A stretch of DNA of 11,301 nucleotides from UBA7916 sp036121365. GTDB lineage: Bacteria; Pseudomonadota; Gammaproteobacteria; Comchoanobacterales; Comchoanobacteraceae. The number at the start of each line of letters is the position of its first letter. Positions within the stretch are counted from its first letter, which is position 1. Made by a program: the position numbers and the translations under genes. Positions 1 to 8,095 of the stretch are shown here, piece after piece. The notes beneath the pieces were generated by a model, which saw nothing but the letters and a program-made list of their open reading frames with translations, did no database searches and was not told the origin of the DNA. The stretch is taken from positions 1-11,301 of the forward strand of contig JAZAFR010000021.1 in the NCBI GenBank assembly GCA_036121365.1, in the 5' to 3' direction.

Positions 1-1
1 A

Positions 2-871
2 ATCTGGCTTCAATGCTTGGGATTATGTATGACCTATCCAATGGCCACAGCAAACATTTCTGGAAGCACCATCACGGTCACAGCACCTAACACAGCACCT
101 GCAGCACCTGCGGTGACCACAAAGCCATTTGTTGACTTGCATGGTTTTTCACATGTTGCGGATCCTGGCTCTATGAACTTTGAGTTGACCATCAACACAG
201 CAGAAATGCTTTGGCTCAACCAGTTAAAAACCACAGCAAACTATAACCCAACCACTGAGAGATATTTGCTTCCAGTAGGGAAGTTTCAATATTGTCTTGA
301 TGCCACCGATAAGACCAAAGGCGTCTATATGAAAGTCAATATCAGCGATGAGGGCACTAATGGATTTGTACATAGCAATAAGACTGCAGTCATCGCAGGC
401 TATGCCTTGGTTTATGGCAATGGAGAAGCATCAGGAGGCGTGCGAGAGCTTTTTTTTGGTTCAGATACTAGCCTAGACACAGGAGATCCAATCAACAGGC
501 TCAATTTGGAATCATCAACATCACTCGATACATCTACTTCAGCACTGAATCAAATGGTGGCAACATCAGAGTTTAGTGGCACTGCTCTAACAAGCATTAC
601 CAATATAGATTCAGATTCAAGCAATTTCACGCAGCTTAATCATTATCATTTGCCAGATGGAGAGTACACATTGGCTGCAACAACTGCAGCGAGCAGAAGC
701 GACTTAACGTTTGTCTATGACAAGACAGCATTTCACGACGATGTCTGTGGGACAGGCAATGCAGGGGCCATAGACGTGGTTATATTTATGAATATCGCTG
801 ATATCATTTCTCAGCCTGCTGGGGTCTATCAAACCTCAATTCAGTTAACTTTTGACAGTGATGGGAGTTAG
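2..871 (+). CDS. Pilin-like fimbrial subunit, 5' end cut by window edge
   Basis: The frame is open to the left edge with no stop, so the gene starts outside the window; the TTG at 17 and ATG at 29 are not convincing starts because neither is followed by a signal peptide. A Thr/Ala/Pro-rich linker (near 65-130) precedes a beta-rich domain. That domain matches the next gene: a Cys in FQYC (codon near 293), a GNGE..GG segment (near 418), FVYDK followed by a second Cys (near 746), and a C-terminal strand GVYQTSIQLTF. The same Cys pair and end strand recur in the minus-strand protein at 5110-5835. With a chaperone and usher downstream, the inferred role is an exported pilus subunit. The extra N-terminal part beyond the shared domain suggests a two-domain protein, possibly the tip subunit. 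Membership of a named pilin family is inferred from context, not from a recognised motif. It ends 5 nt before the next gene. Confidence 0.72.
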   Translation: MWLQCLGLCMTYPMATANISGSTITVTAPNTAPAAPAVTTKPFVDLHGFSHVADPGSMNFELTINTAEMLWLNQLKTTANYNPTTERYLLPVGKFQYCLDATDKTKGVYMKVNISDEGTNGFVHSNKTAVIAGYALVYGNGEASGGVRELFFGSDTSLDTGDPINRLNLESSTSLDTSTSALNQMVATSEFSGTALTSITNIDSDSSNFTQLNHYHLPDGEYTLAATTAASRSDLTFVYDKTAFHDDVCGTGNAGAIDVVIFMNIADIISQPAGVYQTSIQLTFDSDGS

Positions 872-876
872 TTCAT

Positions 877-1674
877 ATGTATACAAATAGTGTAACAAAA
901 TTTCTATGGGCGGACAGCAGTCACAGTATGTTGGTCAGGTTAAGGAAGCAGACACTACCATTCATCATGTGTATTTTGCTCCAGGGTGTGGCCTATGGAG
1001 GCTTTGTCAGCACTTCAGAGTCATACGATGGCAATTTTGCTTTCACATTCAAAGAGTCTGAATTATTTTTTTTGAGAAATGGGCTATACGGACAGCCAAC
1101 TTATAATGACCATGTATACCTGATGCCGCTATTCAGTTTTCAAGTGTGTTATCACCAAGGCTCATCTAGCGGCACAGCAACTGTTAATCCAGACATAGCC
1201 GATCTAGAAAACAGCAGCAATATCGTAAAAACAGTAATTAGGGTGATTGGCAATGGAGAGTCAAGTAGTGGATATCAAGACATCATGTTTTTACCATCAG
1301 CAGATACAGGTAAGACAGTGAAGATCCTCAATGATAGTGAATGTTTTTCAAATAATCAACTGAATACCAGTTCACACTTTACAGTAACAGGATATGACGG
1401 CACCAAAATTGCCAATGATCAGGAGGGGCTATTGAAGCACTATACAAATACTTCTACTTCAGTGAGCAATCCCGCATCACCAAGCACCGCTACAGCAAGT
1501 TCAACTGATAATTTTGTATATGACAAGACGACATTTTCAGGGTGTAGAGATGATAACGACAACTCAGGGTTAATCACCATTCAGGGGTATGCGTATATAC
1601 AAGATTTGATTGAAAACCCAGGTTTGACATACACAATGCCGTCTAATTTAACAATTGAAATAACTGATACGTAA
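877..1674 (+). CDS. Pilin-like fimbrial subunit, secreted
   Basis: This 265-residue protein has an N-terminal export signal: a basic stretch (MLVRLRKQ) and a hydrophobic run ending near GVAYG, then the mature protein from about residue 41. The ATG at 877 has a GGGAG about 10 nt upstream, inside the end of the previous gene. The ATG at 928 would give a more normal signal peptide but lacks a clear ribosome binding site, so the start is uncertain. Shared with the upstream gene are a Cys at residue 91 (FQVCY), IGNGESSSG, and FVYDKTTF followed by Cys223, probably forming a disulfide, plus a terminal beta strand. An additional Cys lies in DSECF. The repetition of two related subunits directly before chaperone and usher genes indicates a structural pilin or minor subunit of an alternate chaperone-usher pilus. 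Which of the two is the major subunit cannot be told from sequence. Confidence 0.78.
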   Translation: MYTNSVTKFLWADSSHSMLVRLRKQTLPFIMCILLQGVAYGGFVSTSESYDGNFAFTFKESELFFLRNGLYGQPTYNDHVYLMPLFSFQVCYHQGSSSGTATVNPDIADLENSSNIVKTVIRVIGNGESSSGYQDIMFLPSADTGKTVKILNDSECFSNNQLNTSSHFTVTGYDGTKIANDQEGLLKHYTNTSTSVSNPASPSTATASSTDNFVYDKTTFSGCRDDNDNSGLITIQGYAYIQDLIENPGLTYTMPSNLTIEITDT

Positions 1675-1713
1675 TATGAGACAATATCAGATTAAAGGAG
1701 GAGGGAAAAGTCC

Positions 1714-2448
1714 ATGGAAAAGATAAAAAGATTGATCCCAGCACTGCTGGTCATATCGAGTGTTATAGGGGTGCAAGCAAGATTGCATTTGGGATCACGT
1801 TATTTACAATTGGGCAAAAACCCAACTGGTTATGTTGAGCTGTGGAACTCGGGCAGTGACACACTGTATGTTCAGGTTGATGGATATAAATACACGGTAG
1901 ATGAGGATGAAAATGTGGTGCGTTATAAAAACAACAACCCCAAAGAACTTGGTCTTCTGTATGCACCAAGGAAGCTGGTCATAAAGCCAGGTAAGAAAAA
2001 ACGTTTGCGGGTAACGGCAATCAATAGAAGTTCAGGCTCAGAGCATCAGTATTATAATCTGAATTACAAAGTATTAAAAAAAGCGCCTGATGTCACCCAA
2101 CAGAGCAGTGAAGGCATGTCAGCATCGGTGTCAATTGGAATACTCTATCAAACCTTGATTGATGTCGGGTCGGGCGCATACAGCTACAATACCAAGGCAG
2201 TCTATGACAAAGACGAGCAATTGATAAAAATAGTCAATACAGGAAATACGCTGATGAGTATAGGGCCACTGTATACATGTAAAAACAGCAGCAACTGTAA
2301 AAAACGCAATATGTTCACATCCTTAGTTCCTAACCAAGCGTATAAGTTTAGGTTAGATTCAAAAGAGAACATCACTTATTTCAAATATGGAGTTGGTGAT
2401 TATCACGGAAAAGAGATAAGAACAGGGAGGCTAGAAATTAAAAAATGA
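1714..2448 (+). CDS. Periplasmic pilus chaperone, PapD-like (CS1/alpha type)
   Basis: This 244-residue protein has a signal peptide (basic MEKIKR, hydrophobic core, probable cleavage after VQA at residue 22). The first Ig-like domain carries the chaperone pattern: an early strand with GYVELWNSG, then LLYAPRKLVIKPGKKKRLRV followed by a strand ending in YYNLNYKV (about residues 80-120). The second domain has two nearby Cys (TCKNSSNC, near 190). Family knowledge: such chaperones bind pilin subunits in the periplasm by donor-strand complementation and hand them to the usher. The start is secure because a very strong purine tract (AAAGGAGGAGGG, 1694-1705) lies just upstream of the ATG. It lies 39 nt after the pilin-like gene, and its stop overlaps the usher start as ATGA, which indicates translational coupling. 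Overall divergence from textbook PapD fits the alternate (CooB/CfaA-like) group. Confidence 0.85.
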   Translation: MEKIKRLIPALLVISSVIGVQARLHLGSRYLQLGKNPTGYVELWNSGSDTLYVQVDGYKYTVDEDENVVRYKNNNPKELGLLYAPRKLVIKPGKKKRLRVTAINRSSGSEHQYYNLNYKVLKKAPDVTQQSSEGMSASVSIGILYQTLIDVGSGAYSYNTKAVYDKDEQLIKIVNTGNTLMSIGPLYTCKNSSNCKKRNMFTSLVPNQAYKFRLDSKENITYFKYGVGDYHGKEIRTGRLEIKK

Positions 2449-4862
2449 GGCAAAAAGTCGTCATACAGCTATTTGTTTTATTCTGCATGAGTATCGCATG
2501 CTATGCAGAAGAGTGGATACCGCCTGGATTTGAGCATTTGGTAGATGGTGGACGGGAGACAAGCGTTGTTGATGTGTATTACAAAGGCAGGTTAATCGCT
2601 CAGACAGAAGCTGAATTTGACGATGAGACAATCGAGTTCACCAATCCTTTTGTGGTGGCATATGCATTACCAGATTCAGTCATGAAGAAAAACGACATCG
2701 CCAAGGGGTTAATGCGCAAGCTGGATGCCAACACAGATTTAAAATGCGCAAGCTCAGCCAGATTTAAAAAGCTCAGGTGTCAGCCAAGGACAGATGTGGT
2801 TGCTGTTGTCTTAGACAGAGACCGTTATGCGGTGACTGTCTATGTGGGTTTTGAGTACCTCAAAGATGCAGATCGACACACAAGTAGTGATGTCATTTAT
2901 CTAACGCCTTCAACCAATCATTTGACCTATTCCAGCCGTTTTGGCAGTCATGTATTGGGTGGGCGGGATAATTTCATCTATTCTGTGCGCAACTATCAGG
3001 TTTTGAGTAAAGGGGCCATGTCGATAAAAATGGAGTCCATCTATAATCACAATAAATACTGGACAGACAATGGTACTTCAGAGTTTTATATATATGACTT
3101 TACAGGAAATTATCTAAAGAATCGACAGCATTATGCCTTGGGGTTATTGAGCACGCCAAATTCTTATTTTATGCCACAAGAAAGGGTGGTGGGTGTGCAG
3201 TTAAAAAACACCAATCGTTTGCGACAGGGAGGCGGTGGTGAATTGGGCACGCCAATTGAAGTTGAAGTGGCGGTGCCTTCAGTGGTGAGCTTTTATGCCA
3301 ATGGGCAGATGATCAAGTCGAGCACATATCCAGTTGGTGTGCATTTTGTTGACACAAGCTCATTTCCAGCTGGTTCGTACAATGTGGAGATCATTAAAGA
3401 AGGGATTGATGGACAGGTTGTAAAAAAGAGCATTGCATATTTAAAAAACTCATCGGGAGTAGAGCCTGGTTATCCCGAGTATAATTTTACTTTCGGGGTG
3501 AATAGAGGTGAAGGTGGAGAGGTTTTTCCTAAATTAGATGGTGATTTTATTTCATATATGTACTATGCATTTGCGTATAACAATCGTTTGTCCCTATATT
3601 TGAATGCGGGTTATGATGAGTCTTATCAGGTGTCTGTGGGGCCTGGATTTTATTGGCGAAGACATGATTATATCAGGCCAACATTTGCTTATGACTCAAA
3701 AGATGGGTTTTTGTATTCTGCAGCGGCTCGAACAACAGTCGGCAGTGTCAATATAGGGGGGTCTGTCACAAAGACACGTAATACAGTCTATGATCATGGT
3801 CACATGTACAATGTGTTTGCCAGTTATAGGCATCAGCGATTGGGCACGCTCTACACCAGTTATACAGTGAGCAACGTTGTCGATTTTCAAGCCTATTTGC
3901 GAAAGCCGCTGTCGTTATTTTTAGGTCTCAATAAGCCTTTGCGTGTCAATGCCGAAGTCGGTACGAATATGGATCACAACTATGTGCGTTTGGCTTTAAG
4001 TCAGACAGTATTTAGTAACAAGAGGCACAGGGGGACACTCAGTTCGTCCTTGGCTAGAGATTCTGGAGACGATATATATACTGGCACGAAGTCTGGTGAT
4101 TACAATGCAAACTTTGAACTGGCTCGCGATGTAAAAGTCTCAGGGGGTATAAGAGCTGATGAAGACAGCGTGTCAATAGACACGAATATCGGTTTGAGTA
4201 AAGAGATATTGGGCAATCAGTTGAGTGTCTCGACTGCAGCAAGAAATGTATCAGGAGGCAAGACAGATTATTTTTATGATGTGAATTTGTCAAGGCAAGA
4301 TGCCGTGGGCTTTTACATCACACGTGATGGGATAGGTTTTTCAAGAGACATGCACAGTTCAACTGGCGCCATTGTGGAGTTGAAAGGGGAGTTTAATCCA
4401 AAAGACTTATACATTGCCAGCGGCAATGAAAAAGTCAAATTCAACGCCAATGGGGTGTCATCATTCGTTTCCATCCCTCCTTATCTAAACTACCACCTTG
4501 AAGTGGATTCTGATTCAGAGCAGGAATATAACATTCAGCCCATCAGGGAGGAGAATGAACTGAGGTTATTCCCGGGCAATATTGCCATTGTCAAATTTAT
4601 GGTGAAGCCCAAATACCCGCTATATGCCAATTTTCATTGCCACGGTGCAGAGTATGCAAACAAGATCATTGTTTCAAGTATTGACACAGTAAAAACAGAT
4701 GAATATGGCTTTGCCGTCATTGATGTCTTATATGACGAGGATTTGACGGTATTGAATGATGAAGGAGAACCAATGAGTAAAGTGAAGTTCAGAACCAAAG
4801 GAATTAAGCCAAGTGATGGCTACGCATATATCGACAAATTGACCTGTCGTGTGAGAAGGTAA
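2445..4862 (+). CDS. Outer-membrane usher, TcfC/CooC type
   Basis: This 805-residue protein has a signal peptide cleaved near CYA (residue 21), giving a mature start EEWIPPGFEHL typical of the CS1-type usher group. The order is: N-terminal periplasmic domain to about residue 130; first barrel strands (alternating, aromatic-rich, e.g. YSSRFGSHVLGGRDNF); a plug-like beta sandwich (about 270-336, with VPSVVSFYANGQ, DTSSFPAGSYNVEI); further barrel strands to about 650; and a C-terminal domain with a Cys near 732 and another at 801. In this family the usher forms the pore through which chaperone-delivered subunits are polymerised and secreted. It is a little shorter than FimD-type ushers, as expected for the alternate class. 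The start overlaps the chaperone stop (ATGA). No tip-adhesin gene follows. Assignment to the usher class is firm; the substrate is inferred from the two pilin-like genes upstream. Confidence 0.9.
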   Translation: MRQKVVIQLFVLFCMSIACYAEEWIPPGFEHLVDGGRETSVVDVYYKGRLIAQTEAEFDDETIEFTNPFVVAYALPDSVMKKNDIAKGLMRKLDANTDLKCASSARFKKLRCQPRTDVVAVVLDRDRYAVTVYVGFEYLKDADRHTSSDVIYLTPSTNHLTYSSRFGSHVLGGRDNFIYSVRNYQVLSKGAMSIKMESIYNHNKYWTDNGTSEFYIYDFTGNYLKNRQHYALGLLSTPNSYFMPQERVVGVQLKNTNRLRQGGGGELGTPIEVEVAVPSVVSFYANGQMIKSSTYPVGVHFVDTSSFPAGSYNVEIIKEGIDGQVVKKSIAYLKNSSGVEPGYPEYNFTFGVNRGEGGEVFPKLDGDFISYMYYAFAYNNRLSLYLNAGYDESYQVSVGPGFYWRRHDYIRPTFAYDSKDGFLYSAAARTTVGSVNIGGSVTKTRNTVYDHGHMYNVFASYRHQRLGTLYTSYTVSNVVDFQAYLRKPLSLFLGLNKPLRVNAEVGTNMDHNYVRLALSQTVFSNKRHRGTLSSSLARDSGDDIYTGTKSGDYNANFELARDVKVSGGIRADEDSVSIDTNIGLSKEILGNQLSVSTAARNVSGGKTDYFYDVNLSRQDAVGFYITRDGIGFSRDMHSSTGAIVELKGEFNPKDLYIASGNEKVKFNANGVSSFVSIPPYLNYHLEVDSDSEQEYNIQPIREENELRLFPGNIAIVKFMVKPKYPLYANFHCHGAEYANKIIVSSIDTVKTDEYGFAVIDVLYDEDLTVLNDEGEPMSKVKFRTKGIKPSDGYAYIDKLTCRVRR

Positions 4863-4955
4863 ACGATCGAACAATGAGAGTGATTGGTGGCAACAGCTCA
4901 CTTGTGACTTAATTCGGGTATTCCGATCATGATATAGAGAGGAGATGGGCGTTGC

Positions 4956-4997
4956 ATTCGTATGTGTGATGCGAATATTGATGTTACGAATCACACA
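4956..4997. repeat. Overlapping inverted repeats downstream of the usher
   Basis: Two perfect inverted repeats share bases: ATTCGTA (4956-4962) with TACGAAT (4985-4991), and TGTGTGAT (4963-4970) with ATCACACA (4990-4997). They cannot form together in full. Neither stem is followed by a T-run on either strand, so this is not a standard intrinsic terminator. It sits in the 247-nt gap between the convergent usher and pilin-like genes, where it could slow transcription or bind a protein; that role is a guess. Confidence 0.45.
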
Positions 4998-5109
4998 ACA
5001 AAACAGGACATCGCAGGGACAGAATTCGGCCCAATAAAACTAAATCAAGGCGATAAAACAGGATGGATATCGATGGTTGAGTCCATCAGAATAGACAATA
5101 TTGCAATGT

Positions 5110-5835
5110 TTAAGAGATGCTTCTTACGCTGATGGTGAAAGCGGTTTGGTAGCGTCCTTTCCTAGCCTTGGCAATGTCTGTGTTTAAAATCTCAATATTA
5201 TAGCGCAAGGGGCCACCTTTGCAGCCATTGCCGTCATTTTTAAATTGGTCGTTGTAGGTTGATGTCATATCAAAGTGATCAATTTTACCATCAACGCCAG
5301 CTTGAAGGTTGTATAGCATTGAGCCAAAAGGTGCGACACTGCCGGATATGGTAAAGTCATCATTCTTTCCAATGAGGTTGGATCCCTCTGCTTTTTGGTT
5401 GCTTTTGACCCGTAGAAAAAATGGCAGATAGTGGTTTTGATCTTTATTATAAAACCTCAGCATATCACCATTGGTCATGGTGTCTTGCTGTCTTCCGGCA
5501 TCTTGATGAGTCAAAGTGCCGAAGCTAGTGGGCATGATATTGAGAATCAATCCATCTTTATTGTTACTGAGAATGCACACTTCAACATTTTCTGCAATCA
5601 CCGTAGTGCTTTTTGGGTCTGCTTGTGCATCAGATTGGGCTTGTTGAATATTGTCTTGAGTTAAAAGCAGGTGCAATGATTCAAGTTCTTGAATATAAAC
5701 AATATCACTGTAGCTGGCAACATCAAAGTTATTACTGGTTGAAAATGAGTTGGCAAATGCGGATTGCGAAAAGAAAGAAACCAAAGCTACAAGTTGCAGT
5801 GACGTGTTCACTACTGTTGAATTGACTGAGTTCAT
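5110..5835 (-). CDS. Pilin-like fimbrial subunit on the opposite strand
   Basis: This 241-residue protein starts with a signal peptide (hydrophobic LQLVALVSFF, probable cleavage after AFA at residue 28). The mature part shares with the two plus-strand pilin-like proteins a Cys in VEVCI (Cys87), a second Cys near the end (GNGCKGGP, Cys205), and a C-terminal strand, RYQTAFTISV, that lines up with VYQTSIQLTF of the first gene. These similarities support a subunit of the same pilus, perhaps the major pilin or an alternative shaft subunit, handled by the adjacent chaperone and usher. It converges on the usher gene and has its own promoter candidate, so it could be expressed independently. No clear Shine-Dalgarno precedes the ATG. 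Family assignment is inferred from shared features, not from a named motif. Confidence 0.7.
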   Translation of the reverse strand: MNSVNSTVVNTSLQLVALVSFFSQSAFANSFSTSNNFDVASYSDIVYIQELESLHLLLTQDNIQQAQSDAQADPKSTTVIAENVEVCILSNNKDGLILNIMPTSFGTLTHQDAGRQQDTMTNGDMLRFYNKDQNHYLPFFLRVKSNQKAEGSNLIGKNDDFTISGSVAPFGSMLYNLQAGVDGKIDHFDMTSTYNDQFKNDGNGCKGGPLRYNIEILNTDIAKARKGRYQTAFTISVRSIS

Positions 5836-5862
5836 ATTTAAAAAATCATAGTATGAGCATTA

Positions 5863-5891
5863 AATGTAACCGAGTTTACAGATAGAGTCAA
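5863..5891 (-). promoter_or_regulatory. Predicted sigma70 promoter of the minus-strand pilin-like gene
   Basis: On the minus strand, TTGACT (5886-5891) and TACATT (5863-5868) are separated by exactly 17 bp, matching 5 of 6 and 4 of 6 consensus bases. The expected transcription start would leave a leader of about 20 nt before the ATG at 5835. A second AT-rich hexamer, TATGAT, lies closer to the gene but has no matching -35 box. Sequence inspection only. Confidence 0.4.
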
Positions 5892-5905
5892 ATAGAAAGA
5901 GAAGT

Positions 5906-6300
5906 GCTTTGAAAACTAATGTGATGAGGCTGCAGGAAGTTGATTAATTTACAGAAACTTTTAAAATTGACTTTTGACGTTCTTGCAGCGGTATTTTTGA
6001 CAGCTGAGATTGATGATGACATAGATGTTGATATCAATACGGGAGATTTACGCATTGATACGTATCGTTCCAGTAGTGCAGGGGGGCAGCATCTTTAAAT
6101 ATAGGGGGCGTCATTTCTTCCTCAATAAGGTCTGACATGGCAATATAATAAACCACATGGCCATCAAGCCATTTTTTATAAAAATTGGCAGATAAATCTT
6201 GCTGTTTTGGACTTTAGGAGAGATAATAGTCGTGAATCTTGTAAAAACACAGTGAGCAAGATGAATAGGCGGTGAAAATAAACAAATCGATGAATTAAGA
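5906..6300 (+). pseudogene. prfB: Decayed prfB (peptide chain release factor 2)
   Basis: From 5976 to the TAA at 6096-6098, one frame reads DVLAAVFLTAEIDDDI, then DVDINTGDLRIDTYR, then SSSAGGQH. This is the RF2 segment leading into the catalytic GGQ loop (family text: [34 protein letters not shown]). The frame stops two codons after GGQ. Weaker traces continue in broken frames: LKT..VMRLQ at 5909-5935 resembles LKTETGVHRLVR; RDNSR at 6219-6233 resembles LDDSRIKDLR near the RF2 end; GENKQIDEL at 6271-6297 resembles the terminal GDLDxFIEASL. About 110 nt appear deleted between GGQ and the DDSR block, and the 5' two-thirds of the gene is absent. The position immediately before lysS matches the widespread prfB-lysS order, so this is probably the original locus. 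RF2 reads UGA and UAA; the chaperone and YHYH genes here end in TGA, so an intact copy should exist elsewhere. The GGQ core is secure; the outer limits are approximate. Confidence 0.82.
6199..6227 (+). promoter_or_regulatory. Possible lysS promoter inside the prfB relic
   Basis: TTGCTG (6199-6204) and GATAAT (6222-6227) are spaced by 17 bp; the -10 matches 5 of 6 consensus bases, the -35 only 3 of 6. It would give a leader of about 75 nt. lysS is normally read from the prfB promoter, so with prfB broken a promoter of its own is expected somewhere here. Weak candidate. Confidence 0.25.
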
Positions 6301-6308
6301 GGGTCAAT

Positions 6309-7850
6309 ATGGCAGAAAAGATTGAGTGTGAGGGGCAAAAAAGAGATCAAGTCAAGCAGCGCAAAGAAAAATTGAAAAAACTGCGTGAGCAAGGGTTTAA
6401 TTATCCCAATGACAAGCAGCCAAAGCACAAAGCAAGCGATATAATAGAAAATGCTGATTATCAAGCATGTGATAAAGAGGAGCTTGCTGAAAAAAACATC
6501 CAAGTGAGTGTAGCAGGGCGCATGATGACACGACGTTTGATGGGCAAGGCCAGTTTTTTCAATATTCAAGATAGAAGTGGAAAAATCCAAGTGTATGCGC
6601 GTTCCAATGATTTACAAGATGGTAAGTACGAAGAGTTTACCGAGTATGATTTGGGCGATATTTTATATGTAGAGGGGCACATCTTCAAAACAAAGGTGGG
6701 GGAGTTGAGCATTTATGCAAGCAAGATTAAATTATTGAGTAAATCTTTACATCCTTTGCCAGATAAGTTTCATGGGTTGTCTGACATTGAGGCCTGCTAT
6801 CGTAAGCGTTATGTGGATATCATGGTCAATGATAATTCTAGGCAGCGTTTTATTAAGCGCAGTAAGATCGTACAATCTTTGCGAGAGTTTTTGCAGTCCC
6901 AGGACTTTCTAGAGGTAGAAACGCCAATGATGCATGGGTTGACCAGTGGTGCAAACGCGCGTCCATTTAAGACACATCACAATTGTTTGAGTCGAGATTT
7001 ATTTTTGCGAGTGGCGCCAGAGTTGCATTTAAAGCGCTTGGTGGTTGGTGGGTTTGATCGTGTATTTGAGATCAACAGAAATTTTAGAAACGAGGGTATG
7101 TCAACAAGGCATAATCCTGAATTCACGATGGTAGAGTTTTACCAAGCCTATGCAGATTATTTGATCATGATGGATCAAACTGAAGCGTTGTTGCAACATG
7201 TGGTGAAGTCAGTGGAGCCAAGTGGCGTCATTGAGTATCAGGGGCAAAAAATTGATTTCAATCAAATTGGGCGCATGAGCATGGTCGATGCCATTTTACA
7301 TTATGTTGAGGGCATGGATTCTAAAACCGTAAATGATGTAACTGCTTTATCAAAGTTCGTTGAGGACGCAGGTTTTCAAGCTGAGGGCAAGTGTTTGGGA
7401 GAGCTGCAGTTGGTTGTCTTTGAGGAGTTAGTGGAATCTAAAATCATTCAGCCGTGTTTCATTACGCATTATCCAACAGTGGTATCGCCATTGGCAAGAA
7501 AAAATGATGTAAACCCAGAAATCACAGATCGATTTGAGTTGTTTATTGCGGGCAAAGAGATTGCCAATGCGTTTTCAGAGTTGAATGATCCTGAAGATCA
7601 AGCCCAGCGTTTCCAGGCGCAAGTAGAGGCTAAGCAGACAGGAGACGATGAGGCCATGGACTATGATCATGATTATATCAATGCGCTTGAGTATGGCATG
7701 GCGCCAACAGGGGGTGTTGGAATAGGCATTGATCGTTTGGTGATGCTATTAACAGATGCACCATCAATTCGGGATGTCATTTTATTTCCAATCATGCGTG
7801 ACAATAAGGAAAAAGAAACAGTGTGTCCGGGTGAATTAAGTCAGTCATAG
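6309..7850 (+). CDS. lysS: Lysyl-tRNA synthetase, class II
   Basis: This 513-residue cytoplasmic enzyme attaches lysine to tRNA-Lys using ATP. It has the normal length and layout of bacterial class II LysRS. A Lys/Glu-rich N-terminal helix (1-30) precedes an OB-fold anticodon-binding domain (about 65-145, with GRMMTRRLMGKASFFNIQD). The catalytic domain follows: motif 1 around residues 200-220 (FLEVETPMM, then SGANARPF), motif 2 at 251-282 (RVFEINRNFRNEG, then HNPEFTMVEFYQAY), and motif 3 at 472-490 (YGMAPTGGVGIGIDRLVMLL). HYPTVVSPLAR and NAFSELNDPEDQ, both typical of LysRS, are present. The ATG at 6309 follows AGAGGG (6298-6303) at good spacing. The gene sits directly behind the relic of prfB, its usual operon partner, and converges on ygfZ. 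It appears fully functional. Confidence 0.97.
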   Translation: MAEKIECEGQKRDQVKQRKEKLKKLREQGFNYPNDKQPKHKASDIIENADYQACDKEELAEKNIQVSVAGRMMTRRLMGKASFFNIQDRSGKIQVYARSNDLQDGKYEEFTEYDLGDILYVEGHIFKTKVGELSIYASKIKLLSKSLHPLPDKFHGLSDIEACYRKRYVDIMVNDNSRQRFIKRSKIVQSLREFLQSQDFLEVETPMMHGLTSGANARPFKTHHNCLSRDLFLRVAPELHLKRLVVGGFDRVFEINRNFRNEGMSTRHNPEFTMVEFYQAYADYLIMMDQTEALLQHVVKSVEPSGVIEYQGQKIDFNQIGRMSMVDAILHYVEGMDSKTVNDVTALSKFVEDAGFQAEGKCLGELQLVVFEELVESKIIQPCFITHYPTVVSPLARKNDVNPEITDRFELFIAGKEIANAFSELNDPEDQAQRFQAQVEAKQTGDDEAMDYDHDYINALEYGMAPTGGVGIGIDRLVMLLTDAPSIRDVILFPIMRDNKEKETVCPGELSQS

Positions 7851-8095
7851 TGTATGCTGACAGGTCGTTGGGTTATTTTAATGGCGCATAAAGATCAAAC
7901 ACACCAAGGTTAGGCAGGGCAAAAATCATCCATTCCGTGGACAATTGGCACATTAGGCAAATGCTTAATCTTCTAATCTCATCCAAAGCAGTGCTAACAC
8001 TCCGTTGAGCTGTAATCTAAGCAGTGAGAAGTGTGGCTTCAAATAAAGAGCCGTGCAAATGATATCAGAAGCAAGTCTTGGTGTAATTGCAGTGT

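Noticed and set aside
4962..5132. A 56-codon plus-strand frame beginning MCDANIDVTNHTT
   Set aside because: It looks somewhat protein-like, but it has no ribosome binding site at useful spacing (GAGAGGAG is about 17 nt away), overlaps the 3' end of the minus-strand pilin-like gene, and resembles nothing I recognise.
5976..6098. The open frame ending at 6098 as a functional small GGQ protein (ArfB-like rescue factor)
   Set aside because: The sequence matches RF2 rather than ArfB around the GGQ, stops two codons after it, lacks a start codon with a ribosome binding site, and has further broken RF2 traces downstream.
6309..6590. A long minus-strand frame across the start of lysS (6111-6590)
   Set aside because: It is the antisense shadow of lysS and the prfB relic; its composition (Phe/Ile/Leu/Cys-rich) reflects the complement of Lys/Glu codons.
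7851..8095. A possible gene remnant or terminator between lysS and ygfZ
   Set aside because: Short frames exist on both strands, but none is recognisable, and I found no GC-rich hairpin followed by a T-run.
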